DNA of 6,950 nucleotides from Sulfolobus sp. SCGC AB-777_G06 (GCA_003086555.1 QEFN01000045.1:1-6950), one strand, 5' to 3'. Positions 1 through 6,634 are shown, counted from the stretch's first letter. The notes: a model not told the origin generated them from the letters alone. Numbers and translations: made by a program.

Positions 1-397
1 CCCCATTTTGCTATGATGTATTGTCCTCCCTTGTTTGTGCTTATTCCCGTTGCGTCTGCTATTACTTCCAGCTCGTCGTTTGCTTCCGGGAATTTTATGT
101 TCATGTTTCTTACTCTTTCCTCACTGTTGAGTAGTCTAGGCTTGTTGGGATGATTTTCAGTCTCTCTAGTGCTCTCAATACTCCTTCTATAGCCCTATAA
201 GGTAAGAACAAGTGGAGGAATGCTAGGAATTCGTTGAACTCCTTTGGTGCCTTGTAGGTTTTCTTTGCATGTCTATTCTCCTCTGCTAGTAAATCCCACC
301 AGTGTTCGAAGACGTAGAAGGGGAACATTAGGGTATATCTCATTATAACGTTCTCGTCGTACTTGTGCCAATCCCTCTTGTACTTACTCTTTCCCAT
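1..397 (-). pseudogene. IS5-family (ISC1234-like) transposase, frameshifted and cut by the window edge
   Basis: The reading frame starts at ATG 397-395 (MGKSKYKRDWHKYDENVIMR) and runs 95 codons to a TAA at 112-110. The similarity does not stop there. In the -1 frame, from about position 121 down to 1, translation continues as VRNMNIKFPEANDELEV and then VIADATGISTNKGGQYIIAKWG. The Asp codon of IADATG at 56-54 fits the first acidic residue of the DDE catalytic triad of IS5-type transposases. The two frames join between the GTG at 124-122 and the GTA at 113-111, where 8 bases lie instead of a multiple of three, consistent with loss of one base. The frameshift separates the N-terminal (DNA-binding) part from the catalytic domain. 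I recognise the sequence from memory as close to Sulfolobus ISC1234 transposases; this was not searched. No canonical slippery heptamer is present, so an inactivated copy is more likely than programmed frameshifting. Confidence 0.85.
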
Positions 398-418
398 GAG
401 TAATACTCGTTATTATTT

Positions 419-426
419 TTTATAAA
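419..426 (-). promoter_or_regulatory. TATA box of the transposase gene
   Basis: On the minus strand TTTATAAA occupies 426-419, and its centre is about 25 bases upstream of the ATG at 397. That is the spacing of an archaeal TATA box to the transcription start, so the transposase mRNA would begin at or very near its start codon (leaderless). No Shine-Dalgarno-like sequence is seen between the box and the ATG. Confidence 0.5.
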
Positions 427-476
427 TTTTTGTATAATTCTGAAGTAGTCCACAAAGCATTATTGTTACAAAAGAT

Positions 477-507
477 TATAAATAGGTATAAATAAAGGTT
501 ATTTATA
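477..507 (+). promoter_or_regulatory. Promoter with tandem TATA boxes and a 9-bp dyad
   Basis: TATAAATA occurs at 477-484 and again at 487-494, ten bases apart. The second copy is also the left arm of a perfect inverted repeat: TATAAATAA (487-495), spacer AGG, TTATTTATA (499-507). With usual archaeal spacing, the first box would start transcription near 506-507, giving a leader of about 19 bases that carries the Shine-Dalgarno-like GAGGTG at 514. The second box would start it near 517, exactly at an in-frame GTG, giving a leaderless mRNA. The dyad covers the second box and reaches the first predicted start site, a suitable place for a dimeric repressor. The repeat is seen directly; the regulatory role is inferred. 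Confidence 0.6.
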
Positions 508-513
508 ATAATC

Positions 514-519
514 GAGGTG
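514..519 (+). promoter_or_regulatory. Shine-Dalgarno-like site deciding the oxidoreductase start
   Basis: GAGGTG lies six bases upstream of the GTG at 526-528, a normal spacing for archaeal ribosome binding. The GTG at 517-519 in the same frame is embedded in this motif and has no such site of its own; it would serve only a leaderless transcript. This favours 526 as the main start. Confidence 0.55.
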
Positions 520-525
520 GCAGTA

Positions 526-3500
526 GTGGGATTAAGAGAGGAATTAGAGTCCCGGTTTGGAAGCAACTTTTCTGATAGCATTACAGAGAGATTCTCACAC
601 TCGGCTGATATGGGTTTTGTTCCTCAGCTAGTGTGGTCAGGGAATATAAAACTTAACTTAATTCCAGATTACGTTATATACCCAACTTCAGTAGAGGACG
701 TTGTAGACCTAGTGAAAATTGCATTAAAGTATAAAGTCCCCATCATTCCTTACGGTAGGGCTACAAATAGATACGGTAATGCTTTACCTGTAGATGGAGG
801 TATTGTAGTAGACTTTGCTAAAATGGATAAAGTAGATGTAGATGAAGTTAATTCGCAGGCAATAAGCGAACCTGGTGCTACTTGGAAGTTAATCGATTTA
901 GCAGCCCAATCTAAGGGTTTGCAGTTAAGGACTTTCCCTTCATCTTATGATTCCACTGTTGGAGGAGGAATAGCTGGAGATGCCTTAGGAATAGGATCTT
1001 ATGAATACGGATTCATTTCAGATAACGTCTCCTTTGTTGATATGGTAAACCCTAGAGGAGAAGTAGTCAGGCTTGAAGGCCCAAATTTAGCCTTAGCGTC
1101 CGGTGCTGAAGGCATTACTGGTATCATAGTAAGAGCAGGTGTCAAGCTTAGGAAGTATGCACCTACTGAAGCTATAGTATTAGCCTTTAATTCCTTTGAC
1201 GACACTGTAAAAGCGATAGGAGAATTCTACAGAGAGGTAATACCGGCATGGCACGTTCAAGTTAGAGGTCCCTCTATATCTACCAATATGGCTGACAGGT
1301 TTAACGCTAAGCTCAGTAGAGGAAAATGGAATATGATCATAATGTACCCGTCTACAAGATCTACTCTAGTTGAGCCAAAAATTTACAGAATAGCGCAGAC
1401 ATTTAACGCTGAAATTTATGAAGGTGAGTGGACTGGTTGGTGGTCATTTAATCACGGTGTTGTTGCCGCTTTGAGGTCAAAAGGTCTACTAATTCACCAA
1501 CATGGTCTTATACATTACACTAAGTTAGTGGAATTAGTTAGTGAATTAAAAGGATTTTTGGGGGAGTTAGGAAAGTTAGAACCAAATTCTGGGTTTGATT
1601 TAGATATAGACTTAGAAAAAAGAGAAGTTTTGTTAGTAAATGCTTTCACTGAAGTATCCTTGAAGAACGAGGACAAAAAGATCATTTACGATTTAGCTAA
1701 GAACACTCTAATGATGGATTCAATCATAAAGGTTGGCGGTTCATTGCTATCTATAGGAATTTTCGCTCATAAGTATGCTAAGAATAGGCTAAGTGCTATG
1801 GGTAAGACTTTCCAGCAACTCGGTGTTGATAGATACGAAGTTATAAAGAAGTATAAGGAGGAAATGGATCCTGAAGAACTGTTTAATCCAGGCAAAGTAT
1901 TAGATCCTAAAAAGAGAGGTAAAGTAGTTCTTGAAATTGTAGGAAAACAACAAGAAGCGTTGAGGTTCAGGTTTGGAATAGGATTAGTCAAAGCAATAGT
2001 ACCTGGAGGAGAGGTACAAGGATTTACAGTTGTCAAGAGGTATCTGGACATATTTGCTGATTATGCTATGCAATGCATAGACTGTGCAATGTGTGTAACA
2101 GTATGCCCACAGTTCAAACTTATTCCACAAACGCCTTATGCACCCAAGGGTATGTTTGACTTCGTAAAAGGCGCAGTAACGTACTATTACCTTAAAGGAG
2201 GAGTTGACATAACAGATGATGCTATAGTCGAGCTTTCAGGATGCCATAAATGTGGTTTATGTGATGGTGTTTGTCCTGCTAAAATACCCATATCTTCGCT
2301 CTTGATGAGGCTTAACGGTATAGTTGCTAAGAAGATGCCAGAAGAGCCACCAGTAGACGTTCCGTTACTTCAAGACCCCGAATTGAGATCCGTAAACGAT
2401 AACTCAAGTGATATAATACTGTGGATTGGAAAGAATTTAGTGGATAATCCAAACGTTGCAATAACTGTTTTGAGGCTTCTAAAGTTAATAGGAGCTAAAG
2501 CTAAGGTAATAGGGACTACTTACGACAGCGGATTTATGGATTACATAAGCGGTGGTGAAAAGTTAAACGAGAAAATGGAAAAGAACAAGTCAGTGTTAGC
2601 ATCTGCTTTAGAGGTTATAACTATAGCACCAGAGGATTATAGAGTATTCTCTGAAGCTTACAAGGATTATTCTAACATGAACAATATGAGAATGGGATTT
2701 GAGGTATCTCCCATTGAGTTAAGGCTACTAAAGTCTCTTCAGATAGATGGGAATGGAGAAGAAATTTATCTTCACGCTGCTTGTTTCGCGACCCCGTATG
2801 TGGGAGAAGTGATTAAGAGATTGACAGATCTAGGGTTTAGAGTTAGGAAAGTAGAAGGGTGCTCAGGTGCAATACTGGAGAAAAACTTAGGTAAAAGAGC
2901 TGATAAAATGGCTAGGGCTTTAGGTGCAAAGTATCCTATGTTAGTAACGTTATGTCCGCTAGCTTCACTTAAATTCAAAGAAAACGGAATACCAGCAAAA
3001 ACCTTAGTTGAATTTATAGCCGAAAAAGTAGGGCTAACTACAGTAGTAACATCAGGTACAAAAGCTAAGTTAGAATTATCAGACTCAGAAAAACAAGAAT
3101 TAAGAAACGCTATCACTACATCGTTATTAAAGAGTCTCTCCAGTAAATCTAGTGTTATTGCAGACACAGTCACTTTTACCAGTAGCGGCATAGACGAATA
3201 TAAGAAGATTATAGAGGATGTGATAGTTGAAGCATTAAGTGATGCTGGAGACGAAATAAAAGTTCATATTAAGAAGTTATTAGAAAATAAAAAAGCTCAA
3301 GGTGCTACATATGATGATATAGTGAACTATTTATCAGCACTTATTAGAGAGCTTAGTAATATAATTTCCACAATGCAATTAGATCCAATTATAGGCGTAG
3401 TAATAAATCAGGTCAGGGGACTTACATCAGAGCAGTTCGATGAAGGAGTATTGAGGCAAACTCTGATATTATTAGTGAGAGAGAACGAAAAAGTTATCAA

Positions 3501-3540
3501 GGAAAGGGCAGCAGCACTTACTGCAGATGCGGTCAGTTAA
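526..3540 (+). CDS. Fused FAD-linked oxidase / iron-sulfur oxidoreductase (GlcD-GlcF-like), divergent
   Basis: Predicted single-chain flavoprotein dehydrogenase that would oxidise a 2-hydroxy acid or similar substrate and pass electrons through Fe-S clusters, probably to quinone. Numbering from GTG 526 (1004 residues): a PCMH-type FAD domain spans about 45-215, with PYGRATNRYGN near 75 and DSTVGGGIAGDALGIGS near 142. The FAD-oxidase C-terminal domain runs to about 460, ending in DPEELFNPGK (448-457), typical of this family. Two [4Fe-4S] motifs follow: C517, C520, C523, C527-P and C573, C576, C579, C583-P. A single degenerate CCG-like region has C753, C779 and C810; no cysteine lies between 583 and 753, where a first CCG domain would normally be. 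A helical extension of about 170 residues (834-1004) ends the protein. The usual GEHGIG motif is replaced by SIGIFAHK (409-416). No signal peptide or membrane helix is seen. The alternative start is GTG 517. The fold is well supported; the substrate is unknown (glycolate, D-lactate and D-2-hydroxyglutarate are family precedents). Confidence 0.85.
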   Translation: MGLREELESRFGSNFSDSITERFSHSADMGFVPQLVWSGNIKLNLIPDYVIYPTSVEDVVDLVKIALKYKVPIIPYGRATNRYGNALPVDGGIVVDFAKMDKVDVDEVNSQAISEPGATWKLIDLAAQSKGLQLRTFPSSYDSTVGGGIAGDALGIGSYEYGFISDNVSFVDMVNPRGEVVRLEGPNLALASGAEGITGIIVRAGVKLRKYAPTEAIVLAFNSFDDTVKAIGEFYREVIPAWHVQVRGPSISTNMADRFNAKLSRGKWNMIIMYPSTRSTLVEPKIYRIAQTFNAEIYEGEWTGWWSFNHGVVAALRSKGLLIHQHGLIHYTKLVELVSELKGFLGELGKLEPNSGFDLDIDLEKREVLLVNAFTEVSLKNEDKKIIYDLAKNTLMMDSIIKVGGSLLSIGIFAHKYAKNRLSAMGKTFQQLGVDRYEVIKKYKEEMDPEELFNPGKVLDPKKRGKVVLEIVGKQQEALRFRFGIGLVKAIVPGGEVQGFTVVKRYLDIFADYAMQCIDCAMCVTVCPQFKLIPQTPYAPKGMFDFVKGAVTYYYLKGGVDITDDAIVELSGCHKCGLCDGVCPAKIPISSLLMRLNGIVAKKMPEEPPVDVPLLQDPELRSVNDNSSDIILWIGKNLVDNPNVAITVLRLLKLIGAKAKVIGTTYDSGFMDYISGGEKLNEKMEKNKSVLASALEVITIAPEDYRVFSEAYKDYSNMNNMRMGFEVSPIELRLLKSLQIDGNGEEIYLHAACFATPYVGEVIKRLTDLGFRVRKVEGCSGAILEKNLGKRADKMARALGAKYPMLVTLCPLASLKFKENGIPAKTLVEFIAEKVGLTTVVTSGTKAKLELSDSEKQELRNAITTSLLKSLSSKSSVIADTVTFTSSGIDEYKKIIEDVIVEALSDAGDEIKVHIKKLLENKKAQGATYDDIVNYLSALIRELSNIISTMQLDPIIGVVINQVRGLTSEQFDEGVLRQTLILLVRENEKVIKERAAALTADAVS

Positions 3541-3552
3541 GGTATTCTCATT

Positions 3553-3560
3553 CTTTTAAG
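3553..3560 (+). promoter_or_regulatory. TATA box of endonuclease IV gene
   Basis: CTTTTAAG lies in the 43-base gap after the oxidoreductase stop. Its centre is about 27 bases upstream of the ATG at 3584, the spacing expected if the transcript begins at the start codon. No Shine-Dalgarno-like sequence is visible before the ATG, which agrees with leaderless translation. The T-rich run CATTCTTTT (3549-3557) overlaps the box and could also help end the upstream transcript. Confidence 0.5.
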
Positions 3561-3583
3561 TTATTTCGAACAAATGGCAAATT

Positions 3584-4417
3584 ATGGTCAAAATTTATTT
3601 AGGACCAGCTGGAGTTCCATTATCTTCTAAGAAGAGGAGTACCGTAGATGGAATAAGAACCGTAAAGGAGTTAGGACTTAACGCTATGGAAGTGGAGTTC
3701 GTCCAAGGAGTTAAAATGAAACCAGAGGCAGCGGAGGAAGCAGGAAAAGTAGCGGAGGAGTTAGGAGTGAGGCTGTCAGTTCATGCACCTTACTTTATAA
3801 ATTTGTGTTCTGATGATAAGGAGAAAGTGAAGGCTTCTAAGGCAAGAATACTAGATACTGCTGATAGAGCTGAGAGGATGAAAGCGGATGCAATTGCTAT
3901 TCATATAGCGTTCTACGGTAAGATGAGTCCAGAAGAATGCTATCAGCAAGTCAAATCCGAATTGGGAGAAGTAGTGGATACAGCAAGGTCTCAAGGCATC
4001 AAGAACGTAAAATTCGGGGTAGAAACTATGGCAAAAGAGTCCGCCTTCGGAACAATCGACGAGGTAATATCTATATCCAAGGAAGTCAAGGGAGTTATAC
4101 CTTATATAGATTGGGCTCATACTTTTGCCAGACAGGGTGGGAAGATAGATTATAGTGAAATTATAGATAGACTTCAAAAAGAACTTAATCTAACTCATAT
4201 AAATTCGCATTTTGAGTCTCTCGTATTTAGGAACGGTAAGTACGTAGATGAGCATTTACCTATTGATACTAAAGCTCCACCATTCAGGCCCTTAGCTGAG
4301 GAACTTCTTAAGAGGGAGAATTTATCCATTACGTTAATTTGTGAAAGCCCAGAACTAGAGAGAGACGCCTTGAAAATGAAAAAAGTATTAGAAGAGTTAG
4401 GTTACAAATTTTCGTGA
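3584..4417 (+). CDS. nfo: Endonuclease IV (AP endonuclease, xylose-isomerase-like TIM barrel)
   Basis: Base-excision repair enzyme: it cuts DNA 5' to abasic sites and, in characterised family members, removes 3'-blocking groups such as phosphoglycolate. The 277-residue length is normal for the family. All nine residues expected to hold the three metal ions can be placed by comparison with E. coli Nfo from memory: H67 (SVHAPY), H107 (AIHIAF), E147 (GVET), D176 and H179 (IDWAHTF), H205 (THINS), D222 and H224 (DEH) and E254 (ICESPE). The sequence after DEH differs from the bacterial GxGxI form, as in divergent archaeal members. The start ATG 3584 is supported by the TATA box 27 bases upstream. 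The stop TGA overlaps the start of the HAD phosphatase gene, suggesting a two-gene transcription unit. It lies 43 bases downstream of the oxidoreductase and may be partly co-transcribed with it. Confidence 0.9.
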   Translation: MVKIYLGPAGVPLSSKKRSTVDGIRTVKELGLNAMEVEFVQGVKMKPEAAEEAGKVAEELGVRLSVHAPYFINLCSDDKEKVKASKARILDTADRAERMKADAIAIHIAFYGKMSPEECYQQVKSELGEVVDTARSQGIKNVKFGVETMAKESAFGTIDEVISISKEVKGVIPYIDWAHTFARQGGKIDYSEIIDRLQKELNLTHINSHFESLVFRNGKYVDEHLPIDTKAPPFRPLAEELLKRENLSITLICESPELERDALKMKKVLEELGYKFS

Positions 4418-5079
4418 TGGGATATCTTTTCGTATCGGATTACGATAGGACGTTAGCAGATGAAAAAGACGGTTTTGTGATAAGGGAGAATCTAGCGGAG
4501 TTCATAAACCATTTCTCCTCTAAGTATCCCTTTTTTGTAGTTACCGGAAGAGAAAGAAGGTTAATAAGCAGGCTCGCTCCTACTCTAAAGCCCACGGGTT
4601 GGGTTCTGGAGAACGGTGCAATAATACTTTATGGTGAAAAAACTTACATTAACGCACCAAAAAATTGGGCTGAAATCAGAAAAGAAATAATTAAAAGATT
4701 AGAAGAGAAGAAGATTAAGTATAGTGTAGGAGAAATAATTGTATATGTTAATAATATTGATAGTTCCTCTCTTGACTTACATCTAGAGGGCACAAAAGTA
4801 GAATGGAATAGAAACGATGCAATGATATTACCTAAGGATGTCGACAAGGGTAGAGGAGTTTTATTTATTAAAAACCTCCTCAACTTTAAAGGCAAGGTCA
4901 TAGCTTTAGGAGATAGTCAAAACGATATCCCGTTGTTTAGAGTTGCCGATGTAAAAGTCGCCGTAAGTAATGCGTTACCAGAAATTAAGGAGATAGCGGA
5001 TATAGTTCTTGATAAACCAAACGGGCAGGGGATAATTGATTTTCTGAGCAAAATTTTATCCGGTGAGATTTTCCTTTAA
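4417..5079 (+). CDS. HAD-superfamily phosphatase, archaeal phosphoglycolate phosphatase / SPP-like
   Basis: Mg-dependent small-molecule phosphatase with a type IIB (Cof) cap. Numbering from ATG 4417 (220 residues): motif I SDYDRTL has the nucleophile D8 and acid/base D10; motif II is VVTGR (T43); motif III is DKGRG with K144; motif IV is GDSQND (165-170) with D166 and D170. The cap lies between motifs II and III, about 75-140. Length and motif layout match archaeal phosphoglycolate phosphatases such as Thermoplasma TA0175; sucrose- or mannosyl-phosphoglycerate phosphatase activity cannot be excluded. The start is taken as ATG 4417 because TGATG joins it to the endonuclease IV stop, a normal coupling arrangement; a GTG at 4414 directly before it is the alternative. 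The last 24 bases overlap the convergent methyltransferase gene. An arginine sits where many relatives have glycine in DxDGT. Confidence 0.8.
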   Translation: MGYLFVSDYDRTLADEKDGFVIRENLAEFINHFSSKYPFFVVTGRERRLISRLAPTLKPTGWVLENGAIILYGEKTYINAPKNWAEIRKEIIKRLEEKKIKYSVGEIIVYVNNIDSSSLDLHLEGTKVEWNRNDAMILPKDVDKGRGVLFIKNLLNFKGKVIALGDSQNDIPLFRVADVKVAVSNALPEIKEIADIVLDKPNGQGIIDFLSKILSGEIFL

Positions 5080-5673
5080 AAGATAAAGATCGACGGAAAA
5101 TTTGTGAGATCTTTCTTTGTGCCACGGATAATAAGGCTTTAGATCATATCTTGAGGTGATAACTTCTACAGTATAGTTCTCAGTCTCAGCTATTCTTCTA
5201 ATTATCTGACTACTTTTAGGGTTAGACTTATGAATGGTGTATACTACTTTACCTATTTCTAGGGCTTTTTTCAAGAATAAGATATCTGCACCTTTGTTAA
5301 CTACTCCGAATGGCGGGTTCTGAATTACGGTATCTATCTTGCGAGACAATTTTAGATGCGCCACATCAGCTATTATCGGTTCAAAGTCCAACATGTTTTC
5401 TCGGAAAAATTCTTTCGCTACGTAAATTGAGTTGTCGTCAATTTCGATGCACAAGCAGTAGGCACCAAGGATAGATGCTCCAGCACAAAGTCTACCGGTA
5501 CCACAACCTAAATCAGCTACGAGCTTGTTCTTTTTTATATCACCCCTTAAATATGCAGTCCAGAGTAATGTAGATGCGAGGTTAGATGGTGTAAGATATT
5601 GTTCTAACTCATAATTAGGATTAGGATGTGGAGGGACTCGTTCTAGAAAAATTTCTAGTTGTTTTTTATTAAT
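5056..5673 (-). CDS. METTL5-like rRNA adenine-N6 methyltransferase, non-canonical start
   Basis: SAM-dependent methyltransferase of the METTL5/COG2263 type; human METTL5 makes m6A in 18S rRNA with TRMT112, and a ribosomal RNA target is inferred here. Counting from ATT 5673-5671 (205 residues): LEQYLTP at 23-29, the METTL5 N-terminal signature; SAM motif I VADLGCGTGRL at 52-62; acidic IEIDD near 76-80; catalytic NPPFG at 119-123; and a C-terminal HKERSHKFSVDLYLL matching the family's end. The length is close to METTL5 (about 209). The frame is open from 5703, just after a TAA at 5706-5704, yet holds no ATG, GTG or TTG until TTG 5454-5452, which lies beyond motif I and cannot be the start. ATT 5673 fits the family N-terminus (INKKQLE for MNKKQLE). 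ATT 5688-5686 follows GGTGA (5700-5696) by seven bases and is the alternative. It overlaps the upstream HAD gene by 19 bases and is last in the operon. Confidence 0.82.
   Translation of the reverse strand: MNKKQLEIFLERVPPHPNPNYELEQYLTPSNLASTLLWTAYLRGDIKKNKLVADLGCGTGRLCAGASILGAYCLCIEIDDNSIYVAKEFFRENMLDFEPIIADVAHLKLSRKIDTVIQNPPFGVVNKGADILFLKKALEIGKVVYTIHKSNPKSSQIIRRIAETENYTVEVITSRYDLKPYYPWHKERSHKFSVDLYLLKENLTG
5643..5658 (-). repeat. Short inverted repeat at the HAD/methyltransferase junction
   Basis: CTAGAAA and TTTCTAG are perfectly complementary arms of seven bases around an AA spacer. The repeat covers the HAD stop codon (5657-5655) and codons 6-11 of the methyltransferase. An RNA hairpin here could affect the methyltransferase start, but it is very AT-rich and would be weak at high growth temperature. 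Confidence 0.35.
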
Positions 5674-6314
5674 TTTAGTGCTTGTAATAGGTTTTTCACC
5701 TTGTTAGCCTTTATATCATCATAAAAGTTGTATCTATCTAAGAGTAATGGGTTAATTCCAGCCCTTAAAGCTCCTACGTAGTCTATTTCGTATATATCTC
5801 CTATATGGAAGATGGGGGTTCCGTATTTCTCTTTAGCTATTCTGAAAATTCTCGGGTGGGGCTTCATAATTCCTAGATCACATGATGCGATTATGTCGTC
5901 AAGATAATTTATTAGTCCTAAATCATCCACTATCCTATATACGCTACGAGTAGCATTTGTAATCATTATTATTTTATATCCGTCCTTTTTTAGCTCATTA
6001 AGAAACGGTTTCACGTCATCAAATAGTTCCCAGTGTCCCGAGAGCAAGGTGAGGTTTTTTAGTTGCTCCAACAAGCATTTTTTAGGTGAGATTTTCAGCT
6101 CGTATAATACTTCTCTGAAATTAAGTTCACTTAAACCGCCAAGTACTGGATCTGGAAAATGTTCTCTGCCTAATTGCTTAGATACTGCACGAAAAACTTG
6201 TTTCTCCGTCACTTTATATCCTTTCTTAACTAGAAATTCATAGAGCGGTTGATGAAATTTTGGAATAAAACTTACTAACGTTTCTCCCATGTCTACGAAA
6301 ACGACCTTGCTCAT
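5655..6314 (-). CDS. HAD-superfamily hydrolase (haloacid dehalogenase / HDHD3-like, type I cap)
   Basis: Soluble HAD-fold protein of 219 residues with the cap inserted after motif I. Motif I reads VFVDMGETL: the nucleophile D8 is present, but the usual second aspartate two residues on is glycine (G10). Motif II is MITNAT with T119-N120, motif III K151 in GIMKPHPRIF, and motif IV HIGDIYEIDYVGA with D173 and D178. Dehalogenase- and HDHD3-type proteins also lack the second aspartate, so a classic phosphatase role is doubtful and the substrate is unknown. The start ATG 6314-6312 overlaps the stop of the upstream regulator gene as ATGA, and its own end overlaps the methyltransferase start region, so it is translationally coupled on both sides. 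Confidence 0.8.
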   Translation of the reverse strand: MSKVVFVDMGETLVSFIPKFHQPLYEFLVKKGYKVTEKQVFRAVSKQLGREHFPDPVLGGLSELNFREVLYELKISPKKCLLEQLKNLTLLSGHWELFDDVKPFLNELKKDGYKIIMITNATRSVYRIVDDLGLINYLDDIIASCDLGIMKPHPRIFRIAKEKYGTPIFHIGDIYEIDYVGALRAGINPLLLDRYNFYDDIKANKVKNLLQALKLIKNN

Positions 6315-6631
6315 TTTCTATCCCGTCCTCTAACTAGGAATTTGGGAGGTTCAATGTCTTCACTTTTACATCTCGGGCATTTACTTGGTTTCTTTGGCTT
6401 TTCCAAGTTGAACGTATACCCACACCTCCTACACTTTGGTAAGTACACTATTAACTTCATATCCTTTCTCTTAAGGGATTTAGCTATATGTAATAAGTGT
6501 TCGTATACTAACTTTTCGCTTTCTATTCCTAATCTCTCTTTAATCTCTTTTGCCGTTAACGGTGAATCTGTGTATTTAAGAAGTATTACTATCTTCTCCC
6601 TTGTTGTTAAAAAGTCGAAATCGGTAAACAT
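6311..6631 (-). CDS. Predicted transcriptional regulator, HTH fused to zinc ribbon (COG3357-like)
   Basis: Protein of 106 residues. Residues about 8-60 form a winged-helix-like HTH (TTREKIVILLKY, then PLTAKEIKERLGI and a recognition helix around LVYEHLLHIAKSL). Residues 64-95 form a zinc ribbon with C67, C70, C85 and C88 (CRRC and CPRC). The C-terminus is basic (RGRDRK). Family knowledge supports a DNA- or nucleic-acid-binding role, but no target is known to me. The start ATG 6631-6629 follows the upstream stop by three bases (TAA GTA ATG) and has no Shine-Dalgarno site, so it depends on coupling; its stop overlaps the HAD start by four bases. The position inside the operon suggests either autoregulation or an RNA-related role alongside the methyltransferase. 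Confidence 0.78.
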   Translation of the reverse strand: MFTDFDFLTTREKIVILLKYTDSPLTAKEIKERLGIESEKLVYEHLLHIAKSLKRKDMKLIVYLPKCRRCGYTFNLEKPKKPSKCPRCKSEDIEPPKFLVRGRDRK

Positions 6632-6634
6632 TAC

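Larger units (their letters stand above)
1..450 (-). mobile_element. Partial IS5-family insertion sequence, transposase 5' end
   Basis: The element enters from the left edge and includes the transposase start at 397 and its upstream promoter. Only one end is in the window, so the terminal inverted repeat and target duplication cannot be matched. The outer boundary is therefore approximate: it should lie between about 430 and 475, because the native promoter of the next gene begins at 477. A candidate tip, read on the minus strand, is GGACTACTTCAGAATTATAC, at 452-433. The end coordinate given is a guess within that range. Confidence 0.6.

Noticed and set aside
2772..3191. Open frame of 139 codons on the minus strand inside the oxidoreductase gene
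   Set aside because: It lies opposite a strongly supported coding sequence with Fe-S and CCG-like motifs, and its translation shows no recognisable domain. It is a shadow of the real frame, as are the smaller antisense frames at 999-1205, 1767-2051, 3851-4177 and 4644-4901.
526..3540. Heterodisulfide reductase HdrD-type catalytic site
   Set aside because: The CCG region has single cysteines (GCS and CPL rather than CCG and CPxC) and there is only one copy, so a noncubane cluster site like that of HdrB/HdrD is not supported.
3937..4155. Plus-strand 72-codon frame within the endonuclease IV gene
   Set aside because: It overlaps the conserved metal-binding residues of endonuclease IV in another frame and has no features of its own.
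5716..5722. ATGATGA resembling a C box of a C/D-box guide RNA on the minus strand
   Set aside because: No D box (CTGA) or terminal stem at suitable spacing was seen, and the site lies inside the HAD coding sequence.
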